Shown here: positions 34,577-45,258 of the stretch, piece after piece | How the letters are laid out: the number at the start of each line of letters is the position of its first letter | How positions within the stretch are numbered: position 1 is the first letter of the stretch | Assembly (NCBI RefSeq): GCF_001680005.1 | Contig: NC_033556.1 | Coordinates: 868,001 to 932,000 of the forward strand | Length of the DNA: 64,000 nucleotides | From: Plasmodium coatneyi | Taxonomy: Eukaryota > Apicomplexa > Aconoidasida > Haemosporida > Plasmodiidae | Direction: 5' to 3' | Position numbers and translations under genes: made by a program | The notes under the pieces: generated by a model | The model's database searches: none | The model's input: the letters and a program-made list of their open reading frames with translations, nothing else | What the model was told of the DNA's origin: nothing

Positions 34577-35755
34577 CTTCTCCGTTGCGAAGGCTTACCG
34601 CAAAGTGTGGAAATTTGACGCAACGAAAATTTTTTGGGGGAACCTTTTTTTTCTTGCATTTCCGTTTGGCGATGCTGCGGGGGTAGGAGGAGCCTCTCTT
34701 GAAGCGTCTCAACGGGGGGTCAAAAAAAAAAAAAAAAGTTAAAAAAAGGGAAAAAAATACATTACAACATATATATTTTTTTTTCCTTGGGGAGCGTTTT
34801 TCCTGTCGGTTGGAGGTGGGGGTTCATCACTTGGCAGACCATTTACCCTCCACATGCGAATCGCAACAGTCAACTTTTCGCTGGCGTTATTTTTTTCTCA
34901 CCACTGTGCTCCTCTCCATTTTTGTTTTCATTTTTCTTTGCCCATTCAATTTTCCTCCATTTGGTTGCCTCGCCTTATAATCTGCTTCCTTTTTTTTTTT
35001 TTTTTTTTTTTTTGGCGTGCCAATAACAGGCATTTTCCAATTGGCCCCGGTTCCGCCTCACCATATACTGTGCCGCGCCACGGCCTACAATTGGTGTGCG
35101 GCTCCAGTGAAAGGTGCACAAAATGAGGTGAATGTATTTCCACCTGTTCGTTTGCCATTGGCGTGTATGCTCCCTAGCACTCTTCACTGTTCCTTCAAAC
35201 ATGGTGAGGTTTTTCCTCCCCCTCGATAGGTCGCGTAAAATGACGCTTAGTAAGGAGATCCCTGTCCCAACGCCACGACTGTCGCTGTTATTGTTATTGT
35301 CGTTGCGATGGCCATTAGGACAGTACGCTTAACTACCACCCTTACGGGGGAACACGCGGGGTGCACAACAGGTCTGTGCGTGCGTCCATGGCGTGTCCCA
35401 TTTTTTTTCACAATAGGAGTGTAGTGTGCCGCGTGGCATACGAACGTTCGCACAGCAATGATTTTTTTTCTTCCGCGTTTATTCCGTTTCTTTCTTTGTT
35501 CTTTTTTTCTATTTTTTTGTTCTTATTTTGTTATTTTTTTTTTCAGTTTTTTTTGCTTTCTTGGCGAAGCTTGTCAATTTTCCCCTGGAGAAAGTCTTAA
35601 GCGATTTCTCAGCGGAGTAAACTTTGTCCGAACAGGAGGGAGCGAAGTTTCCCACTTGTTCGTTGTTTTTGTGTGAACTTTGTTTGTGCATTTTGTATAC
35701 CTTTTTTTTTGTATACCCATTTTGTATACCTTTTTTTGTGCCATACAAAAGATGA
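34577..35755. other. divergent intergenic region
   Basis: Promoter region between the cyclophilin gene (minus) and the large plus-strand gene at 35756. It is strongly strand-asymmetric, being T/C-rich on the plus strand over much of 34750-35750, with a T25-type tract near 34989-35013 and A15 near 34723. Two near-copies of a TTTTGTATACC sequence occur near 35690-35730. No gene seen. Confidence 0.55.
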
Positions 35756-38700
35756 ATGAGAGACATGATCGTACGTAGCACCCGCAACCACGACGCGCAG
35801 CGCGAGGAAGAGGAGTCGGGGTCCAGGGAGGCGAATGTCTACTGGCAGGAGGTCAATTTAGGTCCCAAAATATCTATCACCGAGTTGGATCCATGGGGGG
35901 AGGAGGAAGAAGAAGTTTGGTCTGTGGAAGGTGGGCACACTGATGGGGGGGGGACAAACATGATACTGGTGAACGAGGCGAAGTCGCTTAGTTCAATGGG
36001 GTGGAAGAAAAACCCACTGAAGGAGATGGAGATCCCCTTTGGAAAAGAAAAGAATGATGAGAAAAATAAGAAAGCCGAAATGGAAAGCAAGAAGACGTGT
36101 GCAGGTTGGAAAAGAAACGGGTTTGGTACTTCGAATGGTACACTCCTGGTGAGCACTCATGGGGATTACCGTATGAACGCCCGTCTTGGCATCCAACACA
36201 GGGTGAAGAAGAAAAACGAACTTGGAAAGAACTCAGTCGATACACTCAACGTGAGAGAAACCATCACACCAGGTACACATAACTGGAAAGGACCCCTCCT
36301 GAGCGAATTAAAAAGCGCCTGCAAAATGATGACCATAAAAAAATGCAACAAAACGATAAAGTCTCAGATCAGAGTTAAAGAATGCGTGAAGTATACAAAA
36401 AATTGTAAAGCGTCCTTTGGGAAAAGAACGACCAGTAGAATGGGAACTCCTCACCCCTTCCATTGTGATCCTCTAAAGGGTGAGACAAAATGGAAGAAAA
36501 GCGAACAGGGGTCTATCTCACAAAGTGTGCATAGAAGGACTCCCACAGGGGGGAGAATCAAAAGTGTCCCCAAGGTAAAACCCCAAAGGAGGAGAAGTGT
36601 GAAAAGCGCCACGAATAAACGGATAGAGCCTACCAAAATTAAACACGTGGTGAAGAAGCCACCGAGGAGGATGAACCACGTGGCGGGGAAGGGTGAGCAG
36701 AGGGGTGAAGTTTCCCAAAGGATGGGGAGTGCCAATCTTAGAAGAAACATTACGGGGGGTGAGAAGATGCACTTAAAAAGGAGAAGCTGTAGGAAGAGTG
36801 GTCCTCTATCTGGGAGAGCATGTTCTATAAGGATGGGAAGCACGAGAGGGGGTGAGACCTCCCCCAACTATCCCAGAAGGGGTAAAACGAAAATGAAAGA
36901 AATAGGTAGGAAACAAGTTAAAGAGAACCCCAAAGAAAAATCGAACGGCGAAAGGGGCAAAAGGGAAAACCACTCGAGCACCACCGTGAGAAGCCGCATA
37001 GACGACAAGCGCCAGGAACTTTTCCGCAGTTTTAGACAAAGACTCTCGGCGGGAAGTGCCCTCAAGCAATTGGGGGGGATCCCCAAAGGGGGAAAAATTC
37101 CAAGAGAGTTGGAGCGTGAGATGAGATGGGGCGTTATGAACACGCACGTCTACACTTATGTGGGTAGCCCATCGGGGGAGTACGGTTGGGATGCACCTAA
37201 AAATCCGCAGGAATGTGAGAAGGACAGTTCGTTGCTGCACCAACCCCTTTCAAGCAACACATATGAAGTTAACGCACCATGTGCCTATGACCACGTTACG
37301 CACTGCGGGAAGGGAAGGGAAAGAAGCAATTTAAAGATCAACACGTGGAGCAGTGACGAAATAATGAGGGGGACGGTCCCATCTTCATCTGGTAGTTCCA
37401 TCAGGTGGATCTCCTCTCGGGTGAATGAACCCGTAATGAGCGGAAAGAGAAGGTCACACAGCTTGAATGAAAAACGGGAAAGTAGTTCCGTGAACCCCCT
37501 CATACTTACGAACGACCTACGCATTAAAATATGCTACAGTAACAACTACGTAGATTTAAGAAGAATGGGAGGGTTCTCCCCCCATGAGAGGGTTGCTCCT
37601 GTTACTCCTGGTGCAGTGGAAGAAGAGTCGTCTAAACATGTGACAGGAAAGGTGTCCAAATACGTGGCCGAAGCGGAGCCACACGTAAATTATTCAGTAC
37701 TGTCCTGTCATAGTGAAGACCACCTCCTAAACGTAAGTGATGATCTGTTCCTCATTTCGCAAGACTCGGAAAAGATGAAAATGAATGGCTACCTGGAGGG
37801 AGTAAATTCGAAGGAAACTTTTGACGCAGAGCAGGGATGTACCTCCAATGGGCGGGGCGGACAGATGACAGAAAGCCACACATGTATGGAAGGTAATCTG
37901 GTACATACGTCTCATTTTGTAAAGGCAGACAAAGGGAAGGGAACTCATCCGATAGGAAAGGTAGAGGAAGATGTTTTTCCTGTAGGAGATCTGGTTCATG
38001 ATGGGGAGGAGGCACATACATTAGAAGGCAATAACCATATCAACAACGAACATACAAATGAGCAGTCTACCGGGTGGTGCACCCCCCAATTGGGGCAACA
38101 AGAAATGGGGAACACTTCACAGAAAAACAGCGTATCCATCTCGAAGGGGATTGACTTCCCCATGGGTGATGAAATGCTAAAAAGGGACAGACACCAAATG
38201 GGTAGTAGCATTAAAATGGAAAACAATTCCTTGTGGGGAAGTGCACACATTGTTGAACAAAATAGACGGAGCGATGATGGGGGGGAGAGACAAATGGACA
38301 GAAACACAAATGACGCACAGACAAGTAACAACAATAGGGAAAGTTTAATTGAATCCTTTTTAGACCACGAGGAGGGGAATCTTTATATACACCCCTTTAA
38401 CCTGGACAATGGAAGCAACTCCACTTCAGCATCCCTTTGGGAGTGTCCTCCTAGAAAGTTCGTACAAAGTTCCAACTTTAACTGTTTGGTGAGCGAGGAA
38501 AAGCAGTTCGAAAACATGATGCAGGTGGTGGAAAAACTGAGTCAGGTTTCAGTAGTACCCTGCGTTGAACCGAGAAAGAGGATTAACAATAGGTTTCATA
38601 GAAACGCCAGCGTTGGAATAAACGGGAAGGAAGCCTCTCTCAAATTGGTAGGAACAACATCAGGGAAGTTAAAAAAAAACTTCCAAGTGAATCATACTTG

Positions 38701-41700
38701 TGGTGGAATGTCCACGAAAAGGGAGGAAAGAGACAACAACCGTTTTGAACAGAACCCTAAACCAAGGAACAACATCCCATTTGAAGCGGAACGGAGAGAC
38801 AAAACTGTGAGGAAGAAAGGCAGTGGTGGTCCGCGCCCACGTCAACGTCTTCACACAGGGGGTCCTATCAACGGCTTAGGTGTGAAGCACCCTACTGCAA
38901 AAAGGATTGGAACAAAGTCGACCGACGCGATCCACAAGGACAACGCTGGAGAGAGTCCCCTTCCGGGAAGGAAGAGAGAAAAAAAAAGAAAAAAAAAAAA
39001 AAAACGAAAAGAAGAAGAAAAGGAAAAGGAAAAAAAAAAGATAGTAAAGAAAAAAACCATTTCAGGACAGAAGAAACGTAGCCAATCAGTGAAACCGCCT
39101 CAACATTGCGAGAAAATTGTTTCCACCAAAAATCAGGGGAAGAATAAAAAGGAGAACACACACCCAGTAGACGCTTCCACAGTAGAAACGGACGGAACCA
39201 GTAGAAAGGTTACTCCTCATGTGGGTAATGACACCAAAGAGGAAGTATATCAGCGTGAAAGAGAAAAGACGAAGGGAAGAAACCCACCCAGAGGGAGTGG
39301 TCCCTCATCAAAGAGCTCCTCCTTAGCGAATCACAATTACGACTTAACGTGGATTGAAAAAGACAAGAAAAAAAAGGTGAAGAGAAATAGTTGCCAAATA
39401 TACCATGATAAGGGGAACATAAAAGATGAGGAAAAAAAAACAAAAGTCCCTTCATACGCTGTGTTGCAAATGCTCATTAGGAAGAAAACAAAAAAGGGAC
39501 TTACAGACACCGATAGGGGGAGAAAAACTGTGAACAGGTTAACGTGTAATCTGAACAAGTGGGACGTCCTGAGGAATGTGAGACAAGAATGTGTGTTCTC
39601 TCCCGAAAGAAGCAGTGCCAATTTTAAGGTCCGAAGCGGCTGCAGTGTCGCACTTTGTGGGGCTGCCCCGGGGGGAAGAACCAAAAAAAGGGGGAAAACC
39701 CAGAAAGGCGCTAAAGGGGTTAAAAATGTTAAAGGGGTTAAATGGGATAAATGCGTTAGCAGTGGGAAAAGAAGCGCTCTGCGGAAGGTGGAGAAAGAAA
39801 GGGGAGATAGGATGAAAGACGAGATCCTTCTTGAAAGACAGGACTTCTTTGAATATTTGGATGAGGAGATCGACTGGTGGGAAGATGCCCCCAACAGGGA
39901 GAAGCAGATCAGGGATGACAAGGAATCTGACAACGCAAAGAGAGTCGAGACAAATAATCAATCCAGGACGACCTCTCCCAGGGATAGCCACCAAGAGGGA
40001 GGAACTCCCAAAACGGATTCAGCACCTGGAGGAGAAGACCCCCCTGACAGGCCCATCACGAAAGGGTTAGAAACCTCCCCCCTAAGTGAAATACACACAA
40101 AGATGAGTACAAAAAGGAATATCAAAAAGGGAGAGAAAAGAGGTCCCTGTGATGAAGCAATGAAAGATGGAAGAAGAGGAACGGTCATCTCAGTTCCCCC
40201 CCCTCGTAGTGTACTCCTCGCAGAATTTATGCAAAGAAGCAACGTTCCTGATAGTACCCGTTGTTTAGGGGAAGGCAGACAAGAGGTATCTCCGCTGGAG
40301 GAGCTTATTCAGAAAGGAAGGTTCCATATCGAGGGGGAAAAGGAGAGAAGCATAAGGGGGTGTGCAGATAGGGGGGAATGGAAAGACGAACCAAGTGAAA
40401 GAACTAGCATAGGGATCGAACCAGAAAGGGTACACACAGTGAATAGCGGACGGAGTGATAAAATCAAATGGGCGGAGGATCCATCAGCAGCAGACTCACT
40501 CGATGTAGACGATGTAAACAATGTAGAGAGGTTTCATCAGACGTATTATGAGGACAAATTGGAATTCCCCTTAGGGGGGTTAAGCAGTGATCGACGGGGG
40601 AGGTGGGACTCGGCCCTGGAACAAACCACGGGGGGAGTGCCCAAGGATTACGTTGAAAGTGGAAGAAGCCGACAAAAAGGAAATGATCCCAATTGTGGAA
40701 AATTTTCCTTCTCACTCGATTTGGAGAAATACGTGGCAGATCACCGGATAAATCGGATCAGTTTGAAAAGGAGCCTCTTTGGTGGTAACCAGGAGGGGGA
40801 GCACACATCGCAGTACACATCGGGGTGTGATACTGATGGAACTGAATGCGACGGTGCACTAGGAAGTGATCACATGGGAGAGGTCCTTGCGGAAACCCCC
40901 CCCACACGAACAGTTGAACAGAATGAAGGTAGTAACGCTCCCCCTCAGAGGAAAAGACAAATTACCTGGAGCACGGAAGAAAACAACAACAGAAATGTGA
41001 AGTCGCTTTTTTTTAAATGCAACGAAAGAGAGGGGATGAATGTCAGGGAAAGAAAAAGTGTCACTAATGAAGTGAAGCAAGACGTACCTCACTTTAATGG
41101 GAAAAAAGGTGCACACCCAGATGAGGAAGAAGGAAAAGGTTATTGGAGTTCCCCATTTGGGAGGGCCACCACAGATCAGAACTGCTCATCCTTACGCGTC
41201 AGTGAAGGAGGGATCGAACTTGGGTCAATCGTAGAAGATTTCTTCCTTAGCAAAATTAAAGGAAAAAAGAAAAAAAAGAAGAAAAAAAAAAACTACCTCT
41301 TCAGAGCACTCTCCGTGAATGACATATATGGAAGTTTCTTTCCGAAGAGCAGAGGATGTGCTAGCTTTGGTGAGAAAGGAGATGGTTGTAAAGGAAAACA
41401 TAACCTTGGTGGTGGTAGTTCATATCCACACCTGTTGGATAGGACGAAAAGTTTGGTTTTTCCACCGGGAAGAAGTGACTGCGGTGGGGGGACACTCACT
41501 CAGGGAGTTGCCATTCCCAATGGGGGCAGAAGCGTCATCACCAAAATGACACACCATCCTAGCATATTGGATGAAGGAAGCTTATTTAAAAAAAAAAAAA
41601 ACCCAAGTGGTTCCTCTAGACCATCAGTACTACTTCCTATGAGGGGCGTAGTTGTTCAGCCAAGTAGAGTAAATATTTTCAGGAGGTCCAAAAGTTGTTC

Positions 41701-41983
41701 CATACTTAAGGGGAATGCCTTGGAACGAGATTGTGCGTGTGACGCGGCGATGGGGAAGTCGGTTGGAAAATCGGTTTGGACAGGTACCATGACGGCTAGC
41801 AGAACGCCAGTCGGAGAGTCCACCAACACCGGTACAGCTGTGAAGCGTAGTTCGCTGACCTGTGGAAAGATCCCCGGGAAAAGCCACGCCATTCATAAGA
41901 GTGTAGAGAAAAGTGTGCAGACCCAGACGAGTGGCTTCTTGTGGAGTCCCTGTTTTCTGTTTGAGAGTGCCGTCAAGGAGTGA
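35756..41983 (+). CDS. large basic Plasmodium protein of unknown function, 2,075 aa
   Basis: A single uninterrupted 2,075-codon ORF. It is extremely hydrophilic and rich in Lys, Arg, Gly, Ser and Glu, with purine-rich coding strand and near-pure Lys tracts at about residues 1074-1100 and 1839-1848 (poly-A in the DNA near 38975-39050 and 41270-41290). There is no signal peptide or membrane segment, and no catalytic motif I can name. Small less-biased islands occur, for example LERQDFFEYLDEEIDWWED (about residues 1360-1380), FSFSLDLEKYVADHRINRISL (cited in part; about 1650-1670), and the C-terminus SGFLWSPCFLFESAVKE. The start was taken at the first in-frame ATG; an overlapping ATG four bases upstream is in another frame. 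Size and bias fit an extended nuclear or cytoskeletal protein, which is inference only. Confidence 0.85.
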   Translation: MRDMIVRSTRNHDAQREEEESGSREANVYWQEVNLGPKISITELDPWGEEEEEVWSVEGGHTDGGGTNMILVNEAKSLSSMGWKKNPLKEMEIPFGKEKNDEKNKKAEMESKKTCAGWKRNGFGTSNGTLLVSTHGDYRMNARLGIQHRVKKKNELGKNSVDTLNVRETITPGTHNWKGPLLSELKSACKMMTIKKCNKTIKSQIRVKECVKYTKNCKASFGKRTTSRMGTPHPFHCDPLKGETKWKKSEQGSISQSVHRRTPTGGRIKSVPKVKPQRRRSVKSATNKRIEPTKIKHVVKKPPRRMNHVAGKGEQRGEVSQRMGSANLRRNITGGEKMHLKRRSCRKSGPLSGRACSIRMGSTRGGETSPNYPRRGKTKMKEIGRKQVKENPKEKSNGERGKRENHSSTTVRSRIDDKRQELFRSFRQRLSAGSALKQLGGIPKGGKIPRELEREMRWGVMNTHVYTYVGSPSGEYGWDAPKNPQECEKDSSLLHQPLSSNTYEVNAPCAYDHVTHCGKGRERSNLKINTWSSDEIMRGTVPSSSGSSIRWISSRVNEPVMSGKRRSHSLNEKRESSSVNPLILTNDLRIKICYSNNYVDLRRMGGFSPHERVAPVTPGAVEEESSKHVTGKVSKYVAEAEPHVNYSVLSCHSEDHLLNVSDDLFLISQDSEKMKMNGYLEGVNSKETFDAEQGCTSNGRGGQMTESHTCMEGNLVHTSHFVKADKGKGTHPIGKVEEDVFPVGDLVHDGEEAHTLEGNNHINNEHTNEQSTGWCTPQLGQQEMGNTSQKNSVSISKGIDFPMGDEMLKRDRHQMGSSIKMENNSLWGSAHIVEQNRRSDDGGERQMDRNTNDAQTSNNNRESLIESFLDHEEGNLYIHPFNLDNGSNSTSASLWECPPRKFVQSSNFNCLVSEEKQFENMMQVVEKLSQVSVVPCVEPRKRINNRFHRNASVGINGKEASLKLVGTTSGKLKKNFQVNHTCGGMSTKREERDNNRFEQNPKPRNNIPFEAERRDKTVRKKGSGGPRPRQRLHTGGPINGLGVKHPTAKRIGTKSTDAIHKDNAGESPLPGRKREKKRKKKKKRKEEEKEKEKKKIVKKKTISGQKKRSQSVKPPQHCEKIVSTKNQGKNKKENTHPVDASTVETDGTSRKVTPHVGNDTKEEVYQREREKTKGRNPPRGSGPSSKSSSLANHNYDLTWIEKDKKKKVKRNSCQIYHDKGNIKDEEKKTKVPSYAVLQMLIRKKTKKGLTDTDRGRKTVNRLTCNLNKWDVLRNVRQECVFSPERSSANFKVRSGCSVALCGAAPGGRTKKRGKTQKGAKGVKNVKGVKWDKCVSSGKRSALRKVEKERGDRMKDEILLERQDFFEYLDEEIDWWEDAPNREKQIRDDKESDNAKRVETNNQSRTTSPRDSHQEGGTPKTDSAPGGEDPPDRPITKGLETSPLSEIHTKMSTKRNIKKGEKRGPCDEAMKDGRRGTVISVPPPRSVLLAEFMQRSNVPDSTRCLGEGRQEVSPLEELIQKGRFHIEGEKERSIRGCADRGEWKDEPSERTSIGIEPERVHTVNSGRSDKIKWAEDPSAADSLDVDDVNNVERFHQTYYEDKLEFPLGGLSSDRRGRWDSALEQTTGGVPKDYVESGRSRQKGNDPNCGKFSFSLDLEKYVADHRINRISLKRSLFGGNQEGEHTSQYTSGCDTDGTECDGALGSDHMGEVLAETPPTRTVEQNEGSNAPPQRKRQITWSTEENNNRNVKSLFFKCNEREGMNVRERKSVTNEVKQDVPHFNGKKGAHPDEEEGKGYWSSPFGRATTDQNCSSLRVSEGGIELGSIVEDFFLSKIKGKKKKKKKKKNYLFRALSVNDIYGSFFPKSRGCASFGEKGDGCKGKHNLGGGSSYPHLLDRTKSLVFPPGRSDCGGGTLTQGVAIPNGGRSVITKMTHHPSILDEGSLFKKKKNPSGSSRPSVLLPMRGVVVQPSRVNIFRRSKSCSILKGNALERDCACDAAMGKSVGKSVWTGTMTASRTPVGESTNTGTAVKRSSLTCGKIPGKSHAIHKSVEKSVQTQTSGFLWSPCFLFESAVKE

Positions 41984-42940
41984 CCCTCCGTGGATGCATG
42001 CGAATGGGCTAAACGGACAAGCATTAAAATTCGCACAAGTGGGCTACCTGGCTGGACGTGAGTTGCAATTCGCAAAGAGGGAAGGAGAACACAACGAACC
42101 GTCTCCAAGATGTACAATCTGCGCAATCTGCGTGCGATCTTATTATAAGGTGGGGGATTTCTTTCCGTCTGATCTAAGTCGACATGAGCCTCTGCGAAAC
42201 CTAAAATGGCTGCGCTTCGTGGGTTGCAGCTCACCCGATATTTTTGCGTTTTTCAATTTGTGCCCCACTTAATTTGTGATTTTTTTTTTTTTTTTTTTTG
42301 GCCCAATGAACCAAATAGTGAACACGATTCTGATGAGGGGGCCCTGCCAATCGTTACGAAAAAACAATGGAAAATAAATGGAGCACAAACGGTAAGTCCT
42401 TTCAACGCCACGGCGATGTAGGACTTTTAAAAAAGGGGAGGAGGTTTTAGCCCCTTATTTGGACGCGCACAACGGGGTGATAAACATCGAAGTATTTGAA
42501 TGCACTTACCCCGTTATGCACTACTTGTGGATCCATTTGAAGGTGAGGTTTTTGCGCGTACGCGTTGTCGTAATGGCTTCTGTACTAGTGGGCACATCTG
42601 CGTAGCCAATCACGGGGACAGTTGCGGTGGTTACGAGTGAGAAGGAGAGTCGCTCAGTGGTGACAGTTTTTCCCCACAACTGGACTTTGAAATTATTCCT
42701 TTTCGCCACTCGTTTATTAATTTATTTTATTTTTTTCCTTTTTTTTTGCATCGTTTAAGCAAATTGTTTTGTCGGCGGGGAGGGTCTGACGAGAGCGTTC
42801 GTCTAGTGGCGTCACTTCCCCAGTTGGCAGTTTCTCCTTTTTAAAAGTTGGGCACCACAGTTTACGTCACAACACCGTAGCACACCATGGTTAATACAAC
42901 TGAGTAGTGCAACGCAAGTGCCACATTTCCACTTTACCAA
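41984..42940. other. intergenic region, possible leader exon for the next gene
   Basis: About 1 kb between two plus-strand genes. A T20 tract near 42281-42300 is followed by higher-GC sequence and a good donor (ACGGTAAGTC near 42390). A matching pyrimidine-rich acceptor (CTTCTTTCCACAG) lies at about 42993, inside the first codons of the next ORF. The pair suggests a 5' UTR intron or leader exon, but no phase-0 coding exon could be found upstream. Confidence 0.45.
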
Positions 42941-44767
42941 ATGTACATTCCCCACATTACATATGGCCCTTTTCTGTTTCCCTTCTTTCCACAGAGCGAA
43001 CCGAAGAATGGAGCCCCCAAGAGGATGAACAATTATCAGAAGAACAAGGAGAGGATCAAGAGACTCAAGTTAGAGGGGGAGAAGAGACGCGCCGAGACGG
43101 GAGAAACACGCGAAATATTTGAAAAATGCGAAAAATACGTAACCCATGAGAGGGGCGAGTCTGCCCCGAGTGGGAGATCCCCCAATTTGAAAAAGTACGC
43201 CCTGTGTATTGGGTACGTGGGCACCAGGTACCATGGGTGCCAAGGGCAGGGAAAAGACTGCATGACCATCGAAAACGAGATCGAGAGGACCCTGATAAAG
43301 ATGAACGCCGTGGGACAGCGGGGTGGCTGCAGGAAGGATTTCAATTTTTGCCAGTCGCGCTCTGCCAGGACGGACCTGGGGGTGCACGCCTTATACAACG
43401 TATTTGTGTACCAGGTGGACTTGGGCTGTGGGCAAGTGGGTGACGCAGCTGGGGGTGGCAACGCGGCAGGTGTTGCCCCCAATGCAGACGCCACTACCCG
43501 GGAGGTTGCCACGAACAATGCTACCACGAACAATGCTACCACGAACAATGCTACCACGAACAATGCTACCACGAACAATGCTACCACCGACGGTGCCACC
43601 CTATCGGAACGGAAAGAAAAGGAGAAAAAGTTTGTGCAGCTGCTGAACGAGCACCTGCCCGAAGACATACGCTGCTTTGATATGCACAGGGTGACGAAGA
43701 GCTTCGATGCAAGGAAGTTCTGCTCGTTCCGATTATATGAGTACCTCTTTCCTGTGTATGTTCTAAGTGAGGTGACTGTGCGGGATGAGTACAGGGATGT
43801 GTTTGATGAGGCGTTGGGTGTGATCGACCGGCGCGTGGATGAGCTTAAGAGGAGGAAGGGCAAAGGGGGGGGCCCAAATGAAGTAGCTAAGCAGGAGGGT
43901 AAAGATGAAGTGGCTGAAAAGAACGGTGGGGATGACGTGGCTGAACAGAAGGGTGAACACGAACCGGCTGAGCAGAAGGATGAAAATGAAGTAGCTAAGC
44001 AAAACTGTGTGGATGACGCGGTAAGACAAATTAGCTGGGAAGACGTCCTCACCGTGAAGGAACAAAAAGAAGACCTGACGGAAGAAGAACTTAACGCCTT
44101 CTTTGAAATCGTGCAAAGTTACGCAGGGTACCACAACTTTCACTGCTTTACAAAAAACAAAGTAGACCAAACGACCTTCCGGTTTATCAAGTACTTAGAT
44201 GTAAGTACAGTCAACCTGTACAACTACAATTTCGTGTCGGTGAAAATTTTAGGTCAGTCTTTTCTAATGCACCAAATAAGAAAAATGTTAACCTTGTCTG
44301 TGGAAACCTTTCGAAAAGCTACTTCTGTAAACTCCATTTATTACTGTCTGAAGTCGGGGGATTATGTGCCCATTTCTTTGTTCCCCGCTGAGGGGCTGAT
44401 GCTCATTTGCCCCTATTTCAATGCGTACAACGAGAAGGTGTGCAACCCCCCACAGAGCCCCCCAATTTGCTTCGAGGAGACCGAGGAGGTTCTGAAGTTC
44501 AAGCGGGATGTGGTCGCCAAGTGCATCATCGAAAGGATGCGAAGTAACGTGTAAGTTGTTGGAACGGGAGCGGACATCGTATCCAACTGATCATACAGTC
44601 GTGTCAAACTGGATATACCTTCCCGATTTACTGCCTTTTTTTTTCCCCCTCCCCGCAGGTGGAAGGACTGGATGCTGAAGATGAACAAGCGCCCTTTTGT
44701 GTACCATTTCATGAGGGACAAGCTTGGCGATGCGAAGCCAAGCTGTGAGCGGACCGACCAAATATGA
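42941..44767 (+). CDS. PUS1: tRNA pseudouridine synthase, Pus1 type (TruA family)
   Basis: Two exons: 42941-44550 and 44659-44767, joined in phase with a GTAAGT donor and CCCCGCAG acceptor, giving up to 572 residues. Recognised by KKYALCIGYVGTRYHG, the catalytic motif SARTDLGVHA (Asp145), LPEDIRCFDMHRVTKSFDAR, the LYEYLFPVYVL block, YHNFHCFT and GQSFLMHQIRKML. These match eukaryotic Pus1 in order. Pus1 isomerises uridines in tRNA (and some other RNAs) in nucleus and mitochondrion. Start: the ATG at 42941 gives an odd hydrophobic leader that overlaps a good splice acceptor near 42993, so the true start may be ATG 43025 (residue 29). Two in-frame repeat insertions lie between conserved blocks. 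The second exon supplies the C-terminal Trp-rich tail (WKDWMLKMNKRPFVYHFM). Confidence 0.9.
43511..43585 (+). repeat. five perfect 15-bp tandem repeats inside the Pus1 gene
   Basis: Five identical copies of the 15-bp unit ACGAACAATGCTACC, followed by a degenerate sixth. The unit is in frame and encodes repeating TNNAT, inserted between the catalytic-Asp block and the next conserved block. Perfect copies imply recent slippage, so copy number should vary between isolates. Confidence 0.92.
43883..44017 (+). repeat. five degenerate 27-bp (9-residue) repeats inside the Pus1 gene
   Basis: Five units of 27 bp encoding variants of VAEQKGEDE (first unit VAKQEGKDE, last VAKQNCVDD). They form a charged loop inserted into the synthase domain, independent of the 15-bp repeat upstream and older, since copies have diverged. 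Confidence 0.85.
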
Positions 44768-45258
44768 TGGGCGAAGAATGTGAATGGGAAGCACCTAATC
44801 TTCTGCGAAGGCCAATTCGTTTTGGTGCCTTCGTACGTACTACTTAGGTGGGTGTCCACCTTTTTATGTGCTTTTTGACGATGTGCATTTCCCCCCTCAC
44901 CGGGGGACGCCTTAACAGTAACCCTTTTCAACGTATCCAACTCTTCAACTATTCAGTTGTGCAACTATCCTGTGTAACCACCCCACCAGGGGAGGAATGA
45001 CTACACCCTGATCTGAGCATATATTACGTAGGAGTTCATTTGAGTTGACGCAAAAATTTATAGACGCACTCCTGCGCGAGGCGCATAAAGGAAAAACATG
45101 TGGTGCAGGTTTCCCACAGGTGCAACGCGATGTTGTCACACAAAGGTGACCCTGCGCTGTTTGGGCTGAACCTGTATAGATATACATATATATATGTGTG
45201 TGTGTAGGTACTGGCTCCCCACGCTCACAACACGCGTGGCCACTCATTCATTGGGGGG
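44768..45258. other. convergent intergenic region
   Basis: Spacer between the 3' ends of the Pus1 gene (plus) and the Rav1-like gene (minus), with a TATATATATGTGTGTGTG stretch near 45185. It presumably holds both 3' UTRs. No gene seen. Confidence 0.6.

Noticed and set aside
39337..39994. Minus-strand frames of 150-198 codons opposite the 2,075-residue gene.
   Set aside because: Phe/Ser/Leu-rich readings produced by the purine-rich sense strand; typical shadows.
43036..44052. A 338-codon minus-strand open frame.
   Set aside because: Antisense shadow of the Pus1 gene; its Val/Ala/Leu repeats are the reverse reading of the tandem repeats.
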